A program made the translations under genes and the position numbers. From Gilliamella sp. ESL0441 (GTDB lineage Bacteria; Pseudomonadota; Gammaproteobacteria; Enterobacterales; Orbaceae), in the NCBI RefSeq assembly GCF_019469185.1, contig NZ_CP048264.1, forward strand, positions 1,426,001 through 1,490,000: a DNA stretch of 64,000 nucleotides, written 5' to 3'. The stretch's first letter is position 1, and each line of letters opens with the position of its first letter. The notes under the pieces are model-generated. The model saw only the letters and a program-made list of their open reading frames with translations, had not been told where the DNA came from and searched no databases. Below are positions 43,069-50,705 of this stretch, piece by piece.

Positions 43069-43278
43069 TCAGCTTTTGTTTTTTTTCTTGGTTTGTTCAT
43101 ATCCTTCCCCATTATGCTTTTCTCTGTAATCTTTAACTCCTCTAACGTGGCTTAATTTTGAGTGAACATCTTGTCTGACAAGTTGCATTTTCATAGTATT
43201 AGTTTCTGGAGCATAACTAACATGGGGTGCAACCCAATCACTTGAAAACCTTCTTTTAAAAAGGAAGTTTGCCCTCAC
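43069..43278 (-). pseudogene. C-terminal half of an HNH-type toxin
   Basis: The 69-aa frame contains WVAPHVSYAPETNTMKMQLV, RQDVHSKLSHVRGVKDYREK and HNGEGYE. The PETNTMKMQLVRQDVH...SHxxGV pattern is the second half of the HNH toxins that pair with SUKH proteins (typically WHH...DxxTxxMQLV...H...HxGG). The first half is missing and the Rhs end upstream is in another frame. It is complementary to the fragment at 25837-26193, which keeps the first half. Confidence 0.6.
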
Positions 43279-43870
43279 TGTAATCCCAATACATCAGTCC
43301 AAGTATTGGGATCTTTCACGTAAGCGTAAGTATTTAAGCCCCCTGCAATAGAAATAGGGGTCGGAGCTTATGTAGCAACCACTTTCAGAGTCATAGTATC
43401 TAAAACGATTATAATAAAGCCCCGTTTCTACATCCTCATACTGCCCCGTTGCCTGAACGGAATAAACGACTTATTGTTAAATAAATTTAACCGTATTCTT
43501 CCATAGATGTCAAATTCTACCTGCCAAACCAATTCACCTTTGTCATCATAGGGCTGAGCGGGTCTGCCCAAATAATCCGATACAATCGAGTAGGACTTGC
43601 CCTCATATAGCTTTGCAGTGGGTACTAAACTTCCTTCCTCATAAACCAAAGTAGTCAGGTTTTCAACCGGTTCGGGTTGTTCCACCATAAGCATTCCCTG
43701 CTCATCAGAAATAACCTTTGGACGCCTTTCATTCTGATAAAACCACTCATGCAATATTGCATTACCATCCCAAAGATAGCGATAAATCTTTGTATTTACA
43801 ATTTTCGCTGTTCTTCTTCCTAAAGCGTCGTATTCAAAACGGATCCATTTCCCCTGAGTTGCCCCCTTTT
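43279..43870 (-). pseudogene. Rhs core-end remnant with a one-base frameshift
   Basis: From QGKWIRFEYDALGRRTAKIV through WDGNAILHEWFYQNERRPKV, GSLVPTAKLYEGKSYSIVSD and QPYDDKGELVWQVEFD to [14 protein letters not shown], where one base is missing relative to the other copies (RQLGQYED expected). Beyond it the other frame continues [17 protein letters not shown]. The core part is longer than in the spacer-joined fragments and starts abruptly at 43860 next to a terminator. Confidence 0.75.
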
Positions 43871-43902
43871 TTATTCCGCTTTGGAGCGGAAAGAGATTAA
43901 AA

Positions 43903-43928
43903 AAAACCGCTTCGATTAAAGCGGTTTT
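43903..43928 (-). terminator. Terminator of the Imm51 gene
   Basis: AAAACCGCTT / AAGCGGTTTT with a CGATTA loop, preceded on the left by a long A-run. Related to the spacer terminators, but here the rest of the spacer is absent. Confidence 0.75.
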
Positions 43929-43951
43929 TTATTGTTTCTAAAACGTATTTT

Positions 43952-44302
43952 CTAATCTAATTCGGCTCTTGAAAATAAATCTTGTATTAAGGTTTCGTTT
44001 TCGCAGGCTTCTTTGAATGCAATTATAAAGAATTTTAGAGCATCGTGATTTGATGAATAAGCACAAAACATTCCAGCTTCGGGGTCAAACTTAACGACTT
44101 CTATTAGTTCGGGTTTTTGTTCCTCCAAAAATACTTTTGCTAAAGAAGCCCAATCGTAACCGTTACCCTCAAATCCTTCTTCTTCTCTTGTTTGGAAAAT
44201 TTCAGCTTTGTATTCTCCAACATTTAAGCATACCGAAACACTCTTTTCGTGTTCAACCCAAAAGAAAGGCTTAATTAATTCCTTAAAATTTTTAGTGTCC
44301 AT
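43952..44302 (-). CDS. Imm51-family immunity protein
   Basis: A 116-aa protein with the Imm51 pattern: FFWVEHEKSVSVCLNVGEYK, EIFQTREEEGFEGNGYDWAS, LAKVFLEEQKPEL, VVKFDPEAGMFCAYSSNHDA, LKFFIIAFKEACENE. Imm51 proteins occur beside polymorphic nuclease toxins. The start overlaps the stop of the upstream immunity gene by 11 bases, so the two immunity genes are coupled. There is no toxin domain immediately upstream. Confidence 0.8.
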   Translation of the reverse strand: MDTKNFKELIKPFFWVEHEKSVSVCLNVGEYKAEIFQTREEEGFEGNGYDWASLAKVFLEEQKPELIEVVKFDPEAGMFCAYSSNHDALKFFIIAFKEACENETLIQDLFSRAELD

Positions 44303-44651
44303 ATTGTTCTAACTCTTTAAAAAGTTCATCGCCATTTGCTTTTATTCCGTCCCTGTATTTCGCAGGTATTTTACTTCCTACACGTTCAAACCATTCATTA
44401 AATATCTTTTTCCACTCTTGGACTCTGTCTTTTTTAATTAATAAATTGGCATCAACAGTAAACCTTTTAGCAAGTATAATTAATATATCAATATTCGCCA
44501 AAAGCGCTTGTGTTGGCTTTGTTGCGGTCTTTAACCATTCTGCATTTTCTTCAATTTGTTTTATCGCCAAATTAAAGTAACGAGCATTTACCATGTCTGC
44601 CATCTCATTACCCTCTGGTGCGGTGCTAAATATTTTCATTTTCATTCTCAT
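44292..44651 (-). CDS. Putative immunity protein upstream of Imm51
   Basis: A protein of about 119 aa, helical (FSTAPEGNEMADMVNARYFN; AIKQIEENAEWLKTATKPTQ; LLIKKDRVQEWKKIFNEWFE; KIPAKYRDGIKANGDELFKE). ATG 44651 or 44639 is preferred; the frame extends to 44699 but that part looks unnatural. It overlaps the Imm51 gene by 11 bases. It may be a second immunity protein or the tail of a toxin; the ending AKYRDGIKANGDELF lacks catalytic signs. Confidence 0.5.
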   Translation of the reverse strand: MRMKMKIFSTAPEGNEMADMVNARYFNLAIKQIEENAEWLKTATKPTQALLANIDILIILAKRFTVDANLLIKKDRVQEWKKIFNEWFERVGSKIPAKYRDGIKANGDELFKELEQYGH

Positions 44652-44822
44652 TAATTTATAAATTATCCAAAATCTTCTTGAATCAATGCATTGAGACATC
44701 TTGTATCTATATCTTGGCTTGTTAAAGATCTTCTCACTAACTCGAAATGGGAACTTTAAGACCAGTTAAGTAATAAGTAACTAAGAAATTCGACTTGTAA
44801 AATTTGGTTTTAGTATTGTTAT

Positions 44823-45182
44823 TTATTGATTTTGTTTTTCTCTAAACTCTTTTAATTTTTTCTCAATAAATGCAAAGTCATTAATGGTTTTATCCTTATT
44901 TTTTACTCTGTCATATTTTTCTCTCCATTTTCTAATTCCAAATATATAAAATTTCAATCCCTCTTCTGTCAAATCTCCAACCGTTATTTGAGAATCATCA
45001 TTTGCTTTTTCTCCTTTTTTTAAAATCACTTTTGTAGTAAATCCATTATCCTGTAAAAAATGAACATAATTTTCAAAAAAAAGATATTGTTCTTCCTTAA
45101 ATCCATTTCTCATTGGTTGGGGAGTTGATAAAGGAGATTGAAATATCCAACTTAATTTTTCTATTACTCTATTTTTTTCCAT
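44823..45182 (-). CDS. Hypothetical immunity-type protein
   Basis: A 119-aa charged protein (MEKNRVIEKLSWIFQSPLST start; FFENYVHFLQDNGFTTKVIL; ITVGDLTEEGLKFYIFGIRK; KTINDFAFIEKKLKEFREKQ). Small, soluble, no transmembrane segment. It follows the LRR-like gene after 53 bases. Codon use matches the rest of the array. Function unknown; an orphan immunity role is the simplest reading. Confidence 0.45.
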   Translation of the reverse strand: MEKNRVIEKLSWIFQSPLSTPQPMRNGFKEEQYLFFENYVHFLQDNGFTTKVILKKGEKANDDSQITVGDLTEEGLKFYIFGIRKWREKYDRVKNKDKTINDFAFIEKKLKEFREKQNQ

Positions 45183-45235
45183 AATTTCCTTGAACTTAAT
45201 GACATTTAACTTGTTCTTCGGTTACATTCTAAATC

Positions 45236-45746
45236 TTAGATAATAGATATGTTTTTTAATCCTATTAACTCAATTCCTTTTAAGTCCACATTATTACATT
45301 TTTCTATGACTAAATTTTCAATATTCTTCATTTGTTTTATTGTTTCTTTTACGTGAATTAAAGAATTGCAACTTTGAATAAATATAGTTTTGAGTTTATC
45401 ACATTTTTCAAGCCCCCTAATTGTAGTAAACTTTCCTTTTATAAGACGTAAGTATTCTAAACTATCAGTTTTGTTTAAAAAATATAAATCTTCAGATTCC
45501 ACACCACCAATCATTAATCGGTTTAACAATTTTAGATTTTCCCAACCCGTAACTCCAGAATAGTATCCAATATTAAGGTTTTCTAGTTTTGGAAAATTTG
45601 AAAGGTCAATAATATTAAAATCCCAACGTAGATTTTTCAAATTTGATAAAACCCAAATAGTCAGATTTTCGACTGGTTCGGGTTGTTCCAACATAAGCAT
45701 ACCCAGCTCGTCAAATATAACCTTAGGACGCCGTTTATTTTTTCCA
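45236..45746 (-). CDS. Rhs fragment fused in frame to a leucine-rich-repeat-like protein
   Basis: The frame enters from an Rhs core piece (RPKVIFDELGMLMLEQPEPV and ENLTIWV) and continues without stop into LSNLKNLRWDFNIIDLSNFP, KLENLNIGYYSGVTGWENLK, DSLEYLRLIKGKFTTIRGLE, KLKTIFIQSCNSLIHVKETI, NIENLVIEKCNNVDLKGIEL. This is a run of about six LRR-like repeats, a plan known for some immunity proteins in toxin loci. The Rhs part is only about 25 residues and is cut upstream, so the LRR part probably uses an internal start or is carried as an in-frame fossil fusion. Confidence 0.6.
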
Positions 45747-45906
45747 GATATTAAAGTAAATTCATGATGTCAATTGCTATTTTTATTTGAGCAGCTAGTA
45801 CCTTTTCCTACTTCTTGTTTTGACACTTTGAATATAAAGAAATTAGAAATCAGCGTTGACGAGATATCAACACCATATATCTCCTTATATAGGAATAATG
45901 TTTAAT

Positions 45907-46752
45907 TCATTCCTTAAAAAAGATATCACAACTTTCTTTAAATTTTAGATAATAAGCTTTTTCAAAATACTTACTAGCTAACTTGCTATTTTTTTCAACA
46001 CCATCACCTTCATCATACATAATGCCTAATCTATACATTGCTTCAGCAATATCCCAATCTGCTGCTTTTGTATACCAATAGAGCGCTTCCTCTTTATTGA
46101 CTTCGACACCATCACCTTTATCATACATACGCGCTAAATCATATTGCGCATACTCATGCCCTCGTATTGCTGCTTTTGTATACCAATAGAACGCTTTTTC
46201 TTTATTAACTTTGACGACTTTGACAGCATCTTTACCTTCGTCATATATACGTGCTAAATGATATTGCACGCGAGCCAAATTCAAATTATCTTTTACCTCT
46301 GCTTTAGCTTTAGAATACCAATATCGTGCTTTTTCTTTATTGACTTCTATACCCTTACCTTGGTCATACATATATACTAACTCTAATTGCGGCAAAACAT
46401 ACCCTACTTTTGCCGCTTGAGTATACCAATAGAGCGCTTTTTCTTTATTAACTTCGACACCGTCTCCTGATTCATATATACGTGCTAAATGATATTGCGC
46501 ATTATCATGCCCCTGTTCCGCTGCTTGAGTGTACCAATAGAGCGCTTTTTCTTTATTGACTTCGACTCCCTTACCTTCGTCATACAGAAGGGCTAAGTTA
46601 AACTGAGCTGTACTATCTCCCTGCTCAGCCTCAGTGTTACAAGCAATAAAAGCTTTATCAAATTTTTCTAGAGCAAAATCAATAACGCAATTACTAGCTT
46701 AAGCCGTCGTCGATAATAATGCTGTTAATACAATAAATAGTATTTTTTTCAT
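45907..46752 (-). pseudogene. Secreted Sel1-repeat protein with a stop in the signal peptide
   Basis: From ATG 46752: MKKILFIVLTALLSTTA, then TAA (46699-46701), then ASNCVIDFALEKFDK and six to seven Sel1 repeats (AQFNLALLYDEGKGVEVNKE, KALYWYTQAAEQGHDNAQYH and so on) to the end. The stop sits at codon 18, next to the expected signal peptidase site; otherwise the 281-codon frame is intact. TTG 46395 could restart a shorter form without signal. Sel1 proteins are often periplasmic adaptors. Base composition is like the chromosome, not the Rhs array. Confidence 0.75.
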
Positions 46753-47240
46753 TAGTTTTCCTTAAACTACTAAAATATAATATTTTTTTATTTTAACTAC
46801 TGACAAGAAAAGTCAAAAATAGACTTACTCTCTATTACTCGTTAACAATGCATTTTTAAATGGCTTATGGGTAAATGGAGTTGGTAATATTGTTAACACG
46901 CCAACTAAACTTATTGGGGCACATATAAAAATGTCACTGTTATTAGAGAAGTATTTAACCATAGATATATTTTTTTCACTACTTTATATCAAATTGCCCT
47001 CTTCACCAATTAAAAATGTAATAACTTTTGAATGTTAATAACCCTTGGCTTTTTCATTTTTTGTACTTCTATGCTTATCCACAATAGAACGCTAAACATA
47101 AATATATGTCATGGTCTACGAGTTTAAACAATCTATTTTTATTAAGATTTGTTTAGAAATAATTCATATTAAATGATCTAATTCAAAATTTGCATAATTT
47201 AATGTCAATATAATAAAAATTAACTTGCATAATTAGAATA
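46753..47240. other. Intergenic region without a clear gene
   Basis: An AT-rich stretch between the divergent Sel1 gene and APC permease. One + strand frame around 46830-47040 is open (NGLWVNGVGNIVNTPTKLIG) but has no convincing start and looks like a remnant. Promoters for both flanking genes should lie here; no definite -35/-10 pair was assigned. Confidence 0.5.
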
Positions 47241-47337
47241 ATGTGGGAGAATTCCCTGCCGCTTTTAGCGGGTAAAAAGGCAAAACTATACTTAGTAGTT
47301 TTTTATTGTTTTTTGGGACAGAGGAGCAAAGTTAGTC
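47241..47337 (+). promoter_or_regulatory. Structured leader of the APC permease gene
   Basis: The leader contains GGGA-GAAT-TCCC and, directly after, CCGCT-TTT-AGCGG, two adjacent short hairpins, and a short ORF from ATG 47241 that overlaps the permease start in another frame. This could be attenuation or a small regulatory RNA element. The permease Shine-Dalgarno GAGGAG lies at 47321-47326. Confidence 0.35.
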
Positions 47338-48699
47338 ATGTCCGCAATAAAAATGAAACGAGTTTTAACCACACCTGCATTGATTGCATTTGGTTTAGCT
47401 TATATGGTTCCTTTGGGGATCTTTACCACTTATGGGGAAGTCACTGTTACAAGTAATGGACACTTACCTATAGCCTACATCATTACCCTTGCCATGATCT
47501 TTTTCACAGCATTGAGTTACTGCCGAATGGCAAATAAACTTCCTATTGCTGGTTCGGCCTATTCGTATGTTCAACGTACTTTTGGTGGAAAAGTCGGTTT
47601 TTTGGTTGGTTGGGCTCAAATTTTAGATTACCTTTTTTTACCAATTTTAAATTATTTGGTTTTAGGTATTTATTTAAACGAAGCGTTTCCAGCGATTCCT
47701 GCACCCGTATTTGTTTTAGGATCTTTAATTGGCGTAAGTTTACTCAATTATTTGGGAATCAAATTAATTAACTCGGTTAATTTCACTTTGATCATCATTC
47801 AAATGATTTTTATCGGTTTATTTATCTTTTTGACATTTACAAACGTTAATTTAACGCCTGATGCTATGATGAAACCATTATTAGTTAATGCTAGCGATTT
47901 TAGCGGATTACTTTCTGGTGCAGCAATATTATGTCTTGCTTTTTTAGGGTTTGATGCTATTGCGACATTAGCAGAGGAATCGAATGATGCCCAAAAATCG
48001 TTACCAAGAGCAATTATCTGGACTGTCCTTATTGCTGGATGTATCTTCTTAATCGTTTCTTATTGTGCTCATTTAGCCTATCCAAATTGGACTGATTTTG
48101 CAGAGAATAAAGATACCGCAAGTTTAGATGTTGTTCGTCGTGTGGGCGATATTAGCCGGTTAGGTGGAGAGTTTATGTATAACTTCTTCCAAGCGGCTTA
48201 TTTAACTGGTGTATTTGCCTCTGCAATGACTGCACAAACCAGTGTTTCACGAATTTTCTATGCAATGGGTCGTGAAGGTGTATTACCAAAGCAGATCTTT
48301 TATCGTATTCACCCTCGTTTTAGAACACCTTATTTATCTATAATATTTGTGGCATGTTTTTCATTATTATCGTTGGTGTTAAGTTTAACATTGGTTGTTT
48401 CAATGATTAGCTTTGGGGCGTTAGTCGCATTTACTTTTGTCAATTTATGTGTAATTAAAAGCTATTTAGGTGAAGGTCAAACCAAAACATTAGCGTTAAT
48501 CATCAAATATGGTCTTTTACCGGCAATTGGTGTTTTACTTTCTTTATGGTTGTGGACTAGTTTAGATGCGACAGCCATGGTAGTTGGTTTAATTTGGCTC
48601 GCTATTGGATTTTTCTATCTGATATATTTAACTAAGGGTTTTACAAAATTATTGCCATCTATTGATCCACACGAATTAAATTCAATCATCAAAGATTAG
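47338..48699 (+). CDS. APC-family amino acid/amine permease (PuuP/PlaP-like)
   Basis: A 453-aa inner membrane transporter with about 12 membrane segments. The first helix carries the APC substrate-binding stretch LIAFGLAYMVPLGIFTTYGE; SGAAILCLAFLGFDAIATLAEES near 195-220 is the conserved TM6 region, followed by LPRAII and a cytoplasmic GREGVLPKQIFYRIHPRFRTP loop. The closest characterised relatives by pattern are putrescine importers PuuP/PlaP, so uptake of a polyamine or amino acid by proton symport is likely. It is transcribed alone, towards the HPr gene. Confidence 0.8.
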   Translation: MSAIKMKRVLTTPALIAFGLAYMVPLGIFTTYGEVTVTSNGHLPIAYIITLAMIFFTALSYCRMANKLPIAGSAYSYVQRTFGGKVGFLVGWAQILDYLFLPILNYLVLGIYLNEAFPAIPAPVFVLGSLIGVSLLNYLGIKLINSVNFTLIIIQMIFIGLFIFLTFTNVNLTPDAMMKPLLVNASDFSGLLSGAAILCLAFLGFDAIATLAEESNDAQKSLPRAIIWTVLIAGCIFLIVSYCAHLAYPNWTDFAENKDTASLDVVRRVGDISRLGGEFMYNFFQAAYLTGVFASAMTAQTSVSRIFYAMGREGVLPKQIFYRIHPRFRTPYLSIIFVACFSLLSLVLSLTLVVSMISFGALVAFTFVNLCVIKSYLGEGQTKTLALIIKYGLLPAIGVLLSLWLWTSLDATAMVVGLIWLAIGFFYLIYLTKGFTKLLPSIDPHELNSIIKD

Positions 48700-48756
48700 C
48701 TTAATTTTTTCAAATAGTTCTACTTAAAAGTAATCAGTTCTCGCCCTTTTAAAACC

Positions 48757-48782
48757 ATTCCGTCGACCTAAGTCGACGGAAT
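48757..48782. terminator. Perfect hairpin between convergent genes
   Basis: ATTCCGTCGAC / GTCGACGGAAT, an 11-bp perfect stem with a CTAA loop, between the permease (+) and HPr (-). It lacks a strong T-run on either side but probably ends transcripts from both directions. Confidence 0.6.
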
Positions 48783-48823
48783 AGATATGTTTATAACATT
48801 CTGTTTTGATAAAGATTTATCAA

Positions 48824-49087
48824 TTATTCACCAAAACCAGTAGCAAATAATTCGCGGATTTCATCCATTGCAGCTTGCTCGTCTTCTCCATCACAGATGA
48901 TTTCAACAGTGGAACCACCTTTTACACCTGCTCCAAGCAATCCCATCATACTTTTTAATTTAATTGCTTTGTCGTTATAAACAAGCTCAATTGATGATTT
49001 ATAGCGACCGGCTAATTTAACTAATGCCGTTACTGGGCGCGCATGAAGACCGGTTGAATTTTTTACTACCATTTGCTCTTTTAACAT
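48824..49087 (-). CDS. HPr-family phosphocarrier protein, solo
   Basis: An 87-aa protein with all HPr hallmarks: GLHARPV with the phosphorylated His15, and LKSMMGLL with Ser46 at the regulatory site. HPr passes phosphate from enzyme I to sugar-specific PTS proteins. The sequence around Ser46 (KSMMGLLGAGVKGG) is closer in style to HPr of Firmicutes and accessory HPr than to enteric PtsH. No ptsI or crr gene is adjacent. It may be a second, special-purpose HPr; a role linked to the neighbouring lipid cluster is speculation. Confidence 0.85.
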   Translation of the reverse strand: MLKEQMVVKNSTGLHARPVTALVKLAGRYKSSIELVYNDKAIKLKSMMGLLGAGVKGGSTVEIICDGEDEQAAMDEIRELFATGFGE

Positions 49088-49223
49088 ACTAAGTCCTTCT
49101 TTCTATCTTAAGTTAATACAATACCTAGTATTTATATCATAAAATAATCTGTTTTGCTCATTTTTAGATATAAATTTTTATAATTTATACAAAGCTTTTT
49201 ATTAATTTAAACTTAATACTATT

Positions 49224-50162
49224 TTATGCCCAATAATATCTGACTACATGAAAGAAAACAGGCGCTGCAAAACAGATTGAATCAAAACGATCAAGTACAC
49301 CACCATGTCCGCCAATTAGGTTACCCCAATCTTTTACCCCCCTATCACGCTTTATGGCAGACATAACTAATCCGCCAAAAAATCCAAGCAAGGTGATCAT
49401 GAGAGAAATTAAACCAGCTTGAAAAAAACTAAATGGCGTAATCCAAAACAGACAACTACCAATAAAACTGGTTGTAACTATACCACCAATAAATCCTTCC
49501 ACTGTTTTGGATGGTGATAGATTAGGGCTAATTTTATGTTTACCAAATAATTTACCAAAGACATACTGCAAAACATCTGACATTTGAACAACTAACACCA
49601 AAAAAGCAATAAGTAATAAATTTCGGTCGTGATAGTTATCAATTTGGAGTGACAATAAGGCAGGTACACAAGAGATATTATATACGGTGATGACTAATCC
49701 CCATTGTACTTCGGCCGTTCTGTCTAAGAATTTAAATGAGGATCCGGTAATTGTGGCTAAAATAGAAAGAATTAAAAAACCATATACTGGAATGAATATG
49801 CTAAATAGACCATACCATGAAACAGCAACTAAAATATATTGCGCCGGCAACGCTATTCCAAAAGCAAATATTAAAACGTAATAATCATATCGGCTAATGC
49901 TGGTCAGATTAAGAAACTCTCGTAATGCTAAACCCGATACCACAAAAAATAAAAAAATGACCGCTAATTTTCCGATCAAAAAAGCAGTACCTAAAATCGC
50001 CACCATGACCCACCACGCATTAATGCGAGTATTTAAATTATCAATAACGCGATTAGGGGATCGAATTCGATGTTTTAACGTGAGACCAATTAACGACGCA
50101 ACGATTAAAAATAGAGTAACGCCCAAAAATAACAATAAAGTATGGTATTGATAGTTAGACAT
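49224..50162 (-). CDS. ynbB: CDP-diglyceride synthase-like protein (YnbB/CdsA family)
   Basis: A 312-aa inner membrane protein with about eight transmembrane segments. It has the CdsA motifs: SPSKTVEGFIGG near 225 and the signature SAIKRDRGVKDWGNLIGGHG with GVLDRFDS near 265-290. It should make CDP-diacylglycerol from CTP and phosphatidate. In E. coli the homolog YnbB is in the ynbABCD cluster; here it is the last gene of the rearranged cluster. The main cdsA is presumably elsewhere. Confidence 0.85.
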   Translation of the reverse strand: MSNYQYHTLLLFLGVTLFLIVASLIGLTLKHRIRSPNRVIDNLNTRINAWWVMVAILGTAFLIGKLAVIFLFFVVSGLALREFLNLTSISRYDYYVLIFAFGIALPAQYILVAVSWYGLFSIFIPVYGFLILSILATITGSSFKFLDRTAEVQWGLVITVYNISCVPALLSLQIDNYHDRNLLLIAFLVLVVQMSDVLQYVFGKLFGKHKISPNLSPSKTVEGFIGGIVTTSFIGSCLFWITPFSFFQAGLISLMITLLGFFGGLVMSAIKRDRGVKDWGNLIGGHGGVLDRFDSICFAAPVFFHVVRYYWA

Positions 50163-50219
50163 CTATTCCCTCAAATTGCTGATTTTTTTAATACTTTAAA
50201 AATGAATGTTGAAATCATT

Positions 50220-50705
50220 TTACAATAAATTATAAATAATACGACTGGCAAATCCGCCTATAAATAGTAAAAGTTGGATCATCACTGTCACTAATTGAAT
50301 TTTAAAAAGTCGTAATGTCCCTTTTTCGCGCTCATACATTGTTCGAGATTTAGAAAGATCAGATTTGATTAAACCTAATTTTACAAGCGCATGATCTAAC
50401 TCTTTCAACACTATTGAGGGTTCATGAATATATGGCGTCAAATATTCAAAAAGTTTGATATCGAAATTAGTCCTAAGTGCATAATATTGACTTATTAAAC
50501 CTAAAATAAAAACAAAAAAACAGATTAAACTTATCAGATTCGAATCATTAATTGCCAGATAAATAAAACCAATGACCAGCGCAGAAATTGTTAAAAACCC
50601 AGAAAAAATATTAATTTGCTTACTTAAAGAAAGCAAACTACACAATGTCACAATTTCAGTTTGATTGATGTGAAACTGTTTTCTATTATGATCAGATTTC
50701 AGCAT
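50220..50705 (-). CDS. Small membrane protein in the ynb cluster
   Basis: A 161-aa protein with four predicted membrane helices in two pairs (INIFSGFLTISALVIGFIYL, LISLICFFVFILGLISQYYA, and near the C-terminus IQLVTVMIQLLLFIGGFASR). Between the pairs is a cytoplasmic charged helix. Its start overlaps the end of ynbD by 14 bases, so it is part of the operon, but E. coli ynbABCD has no counterpart in this place. Function unknown; probably an accessory to the lipid pathway. Confidence 0.65.
   Translation of the reverse strand: MLKSDHNRKQFHINQTEIVTLCSLLSLSKQINIFSGFLTISALVIGFIYLAINDSNLISLICFFVFILGLISQYYALRTNFDIKLFEYLTPYIHEPSIVLKELDHALVKLGLIKSDLSKSRTMYEREKGTLRLFKIQLVTVMIQLLLFIGGFASRIIYNLL

Noticed and set aside
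22395..45750. CRISPR array considered because of many short repeats
   Set aside because: Repeats are not regularly spaced, are of different kinds, and consist of gene fragments and terminators; no cas genes are present.
49687..50151. + strand ORFs opposite ynbB
   Set aside because: Antisense to a membrane protein gene; they have the Lys/Asn/Thr-rich composition expected of the complement of hydrophobic codons.
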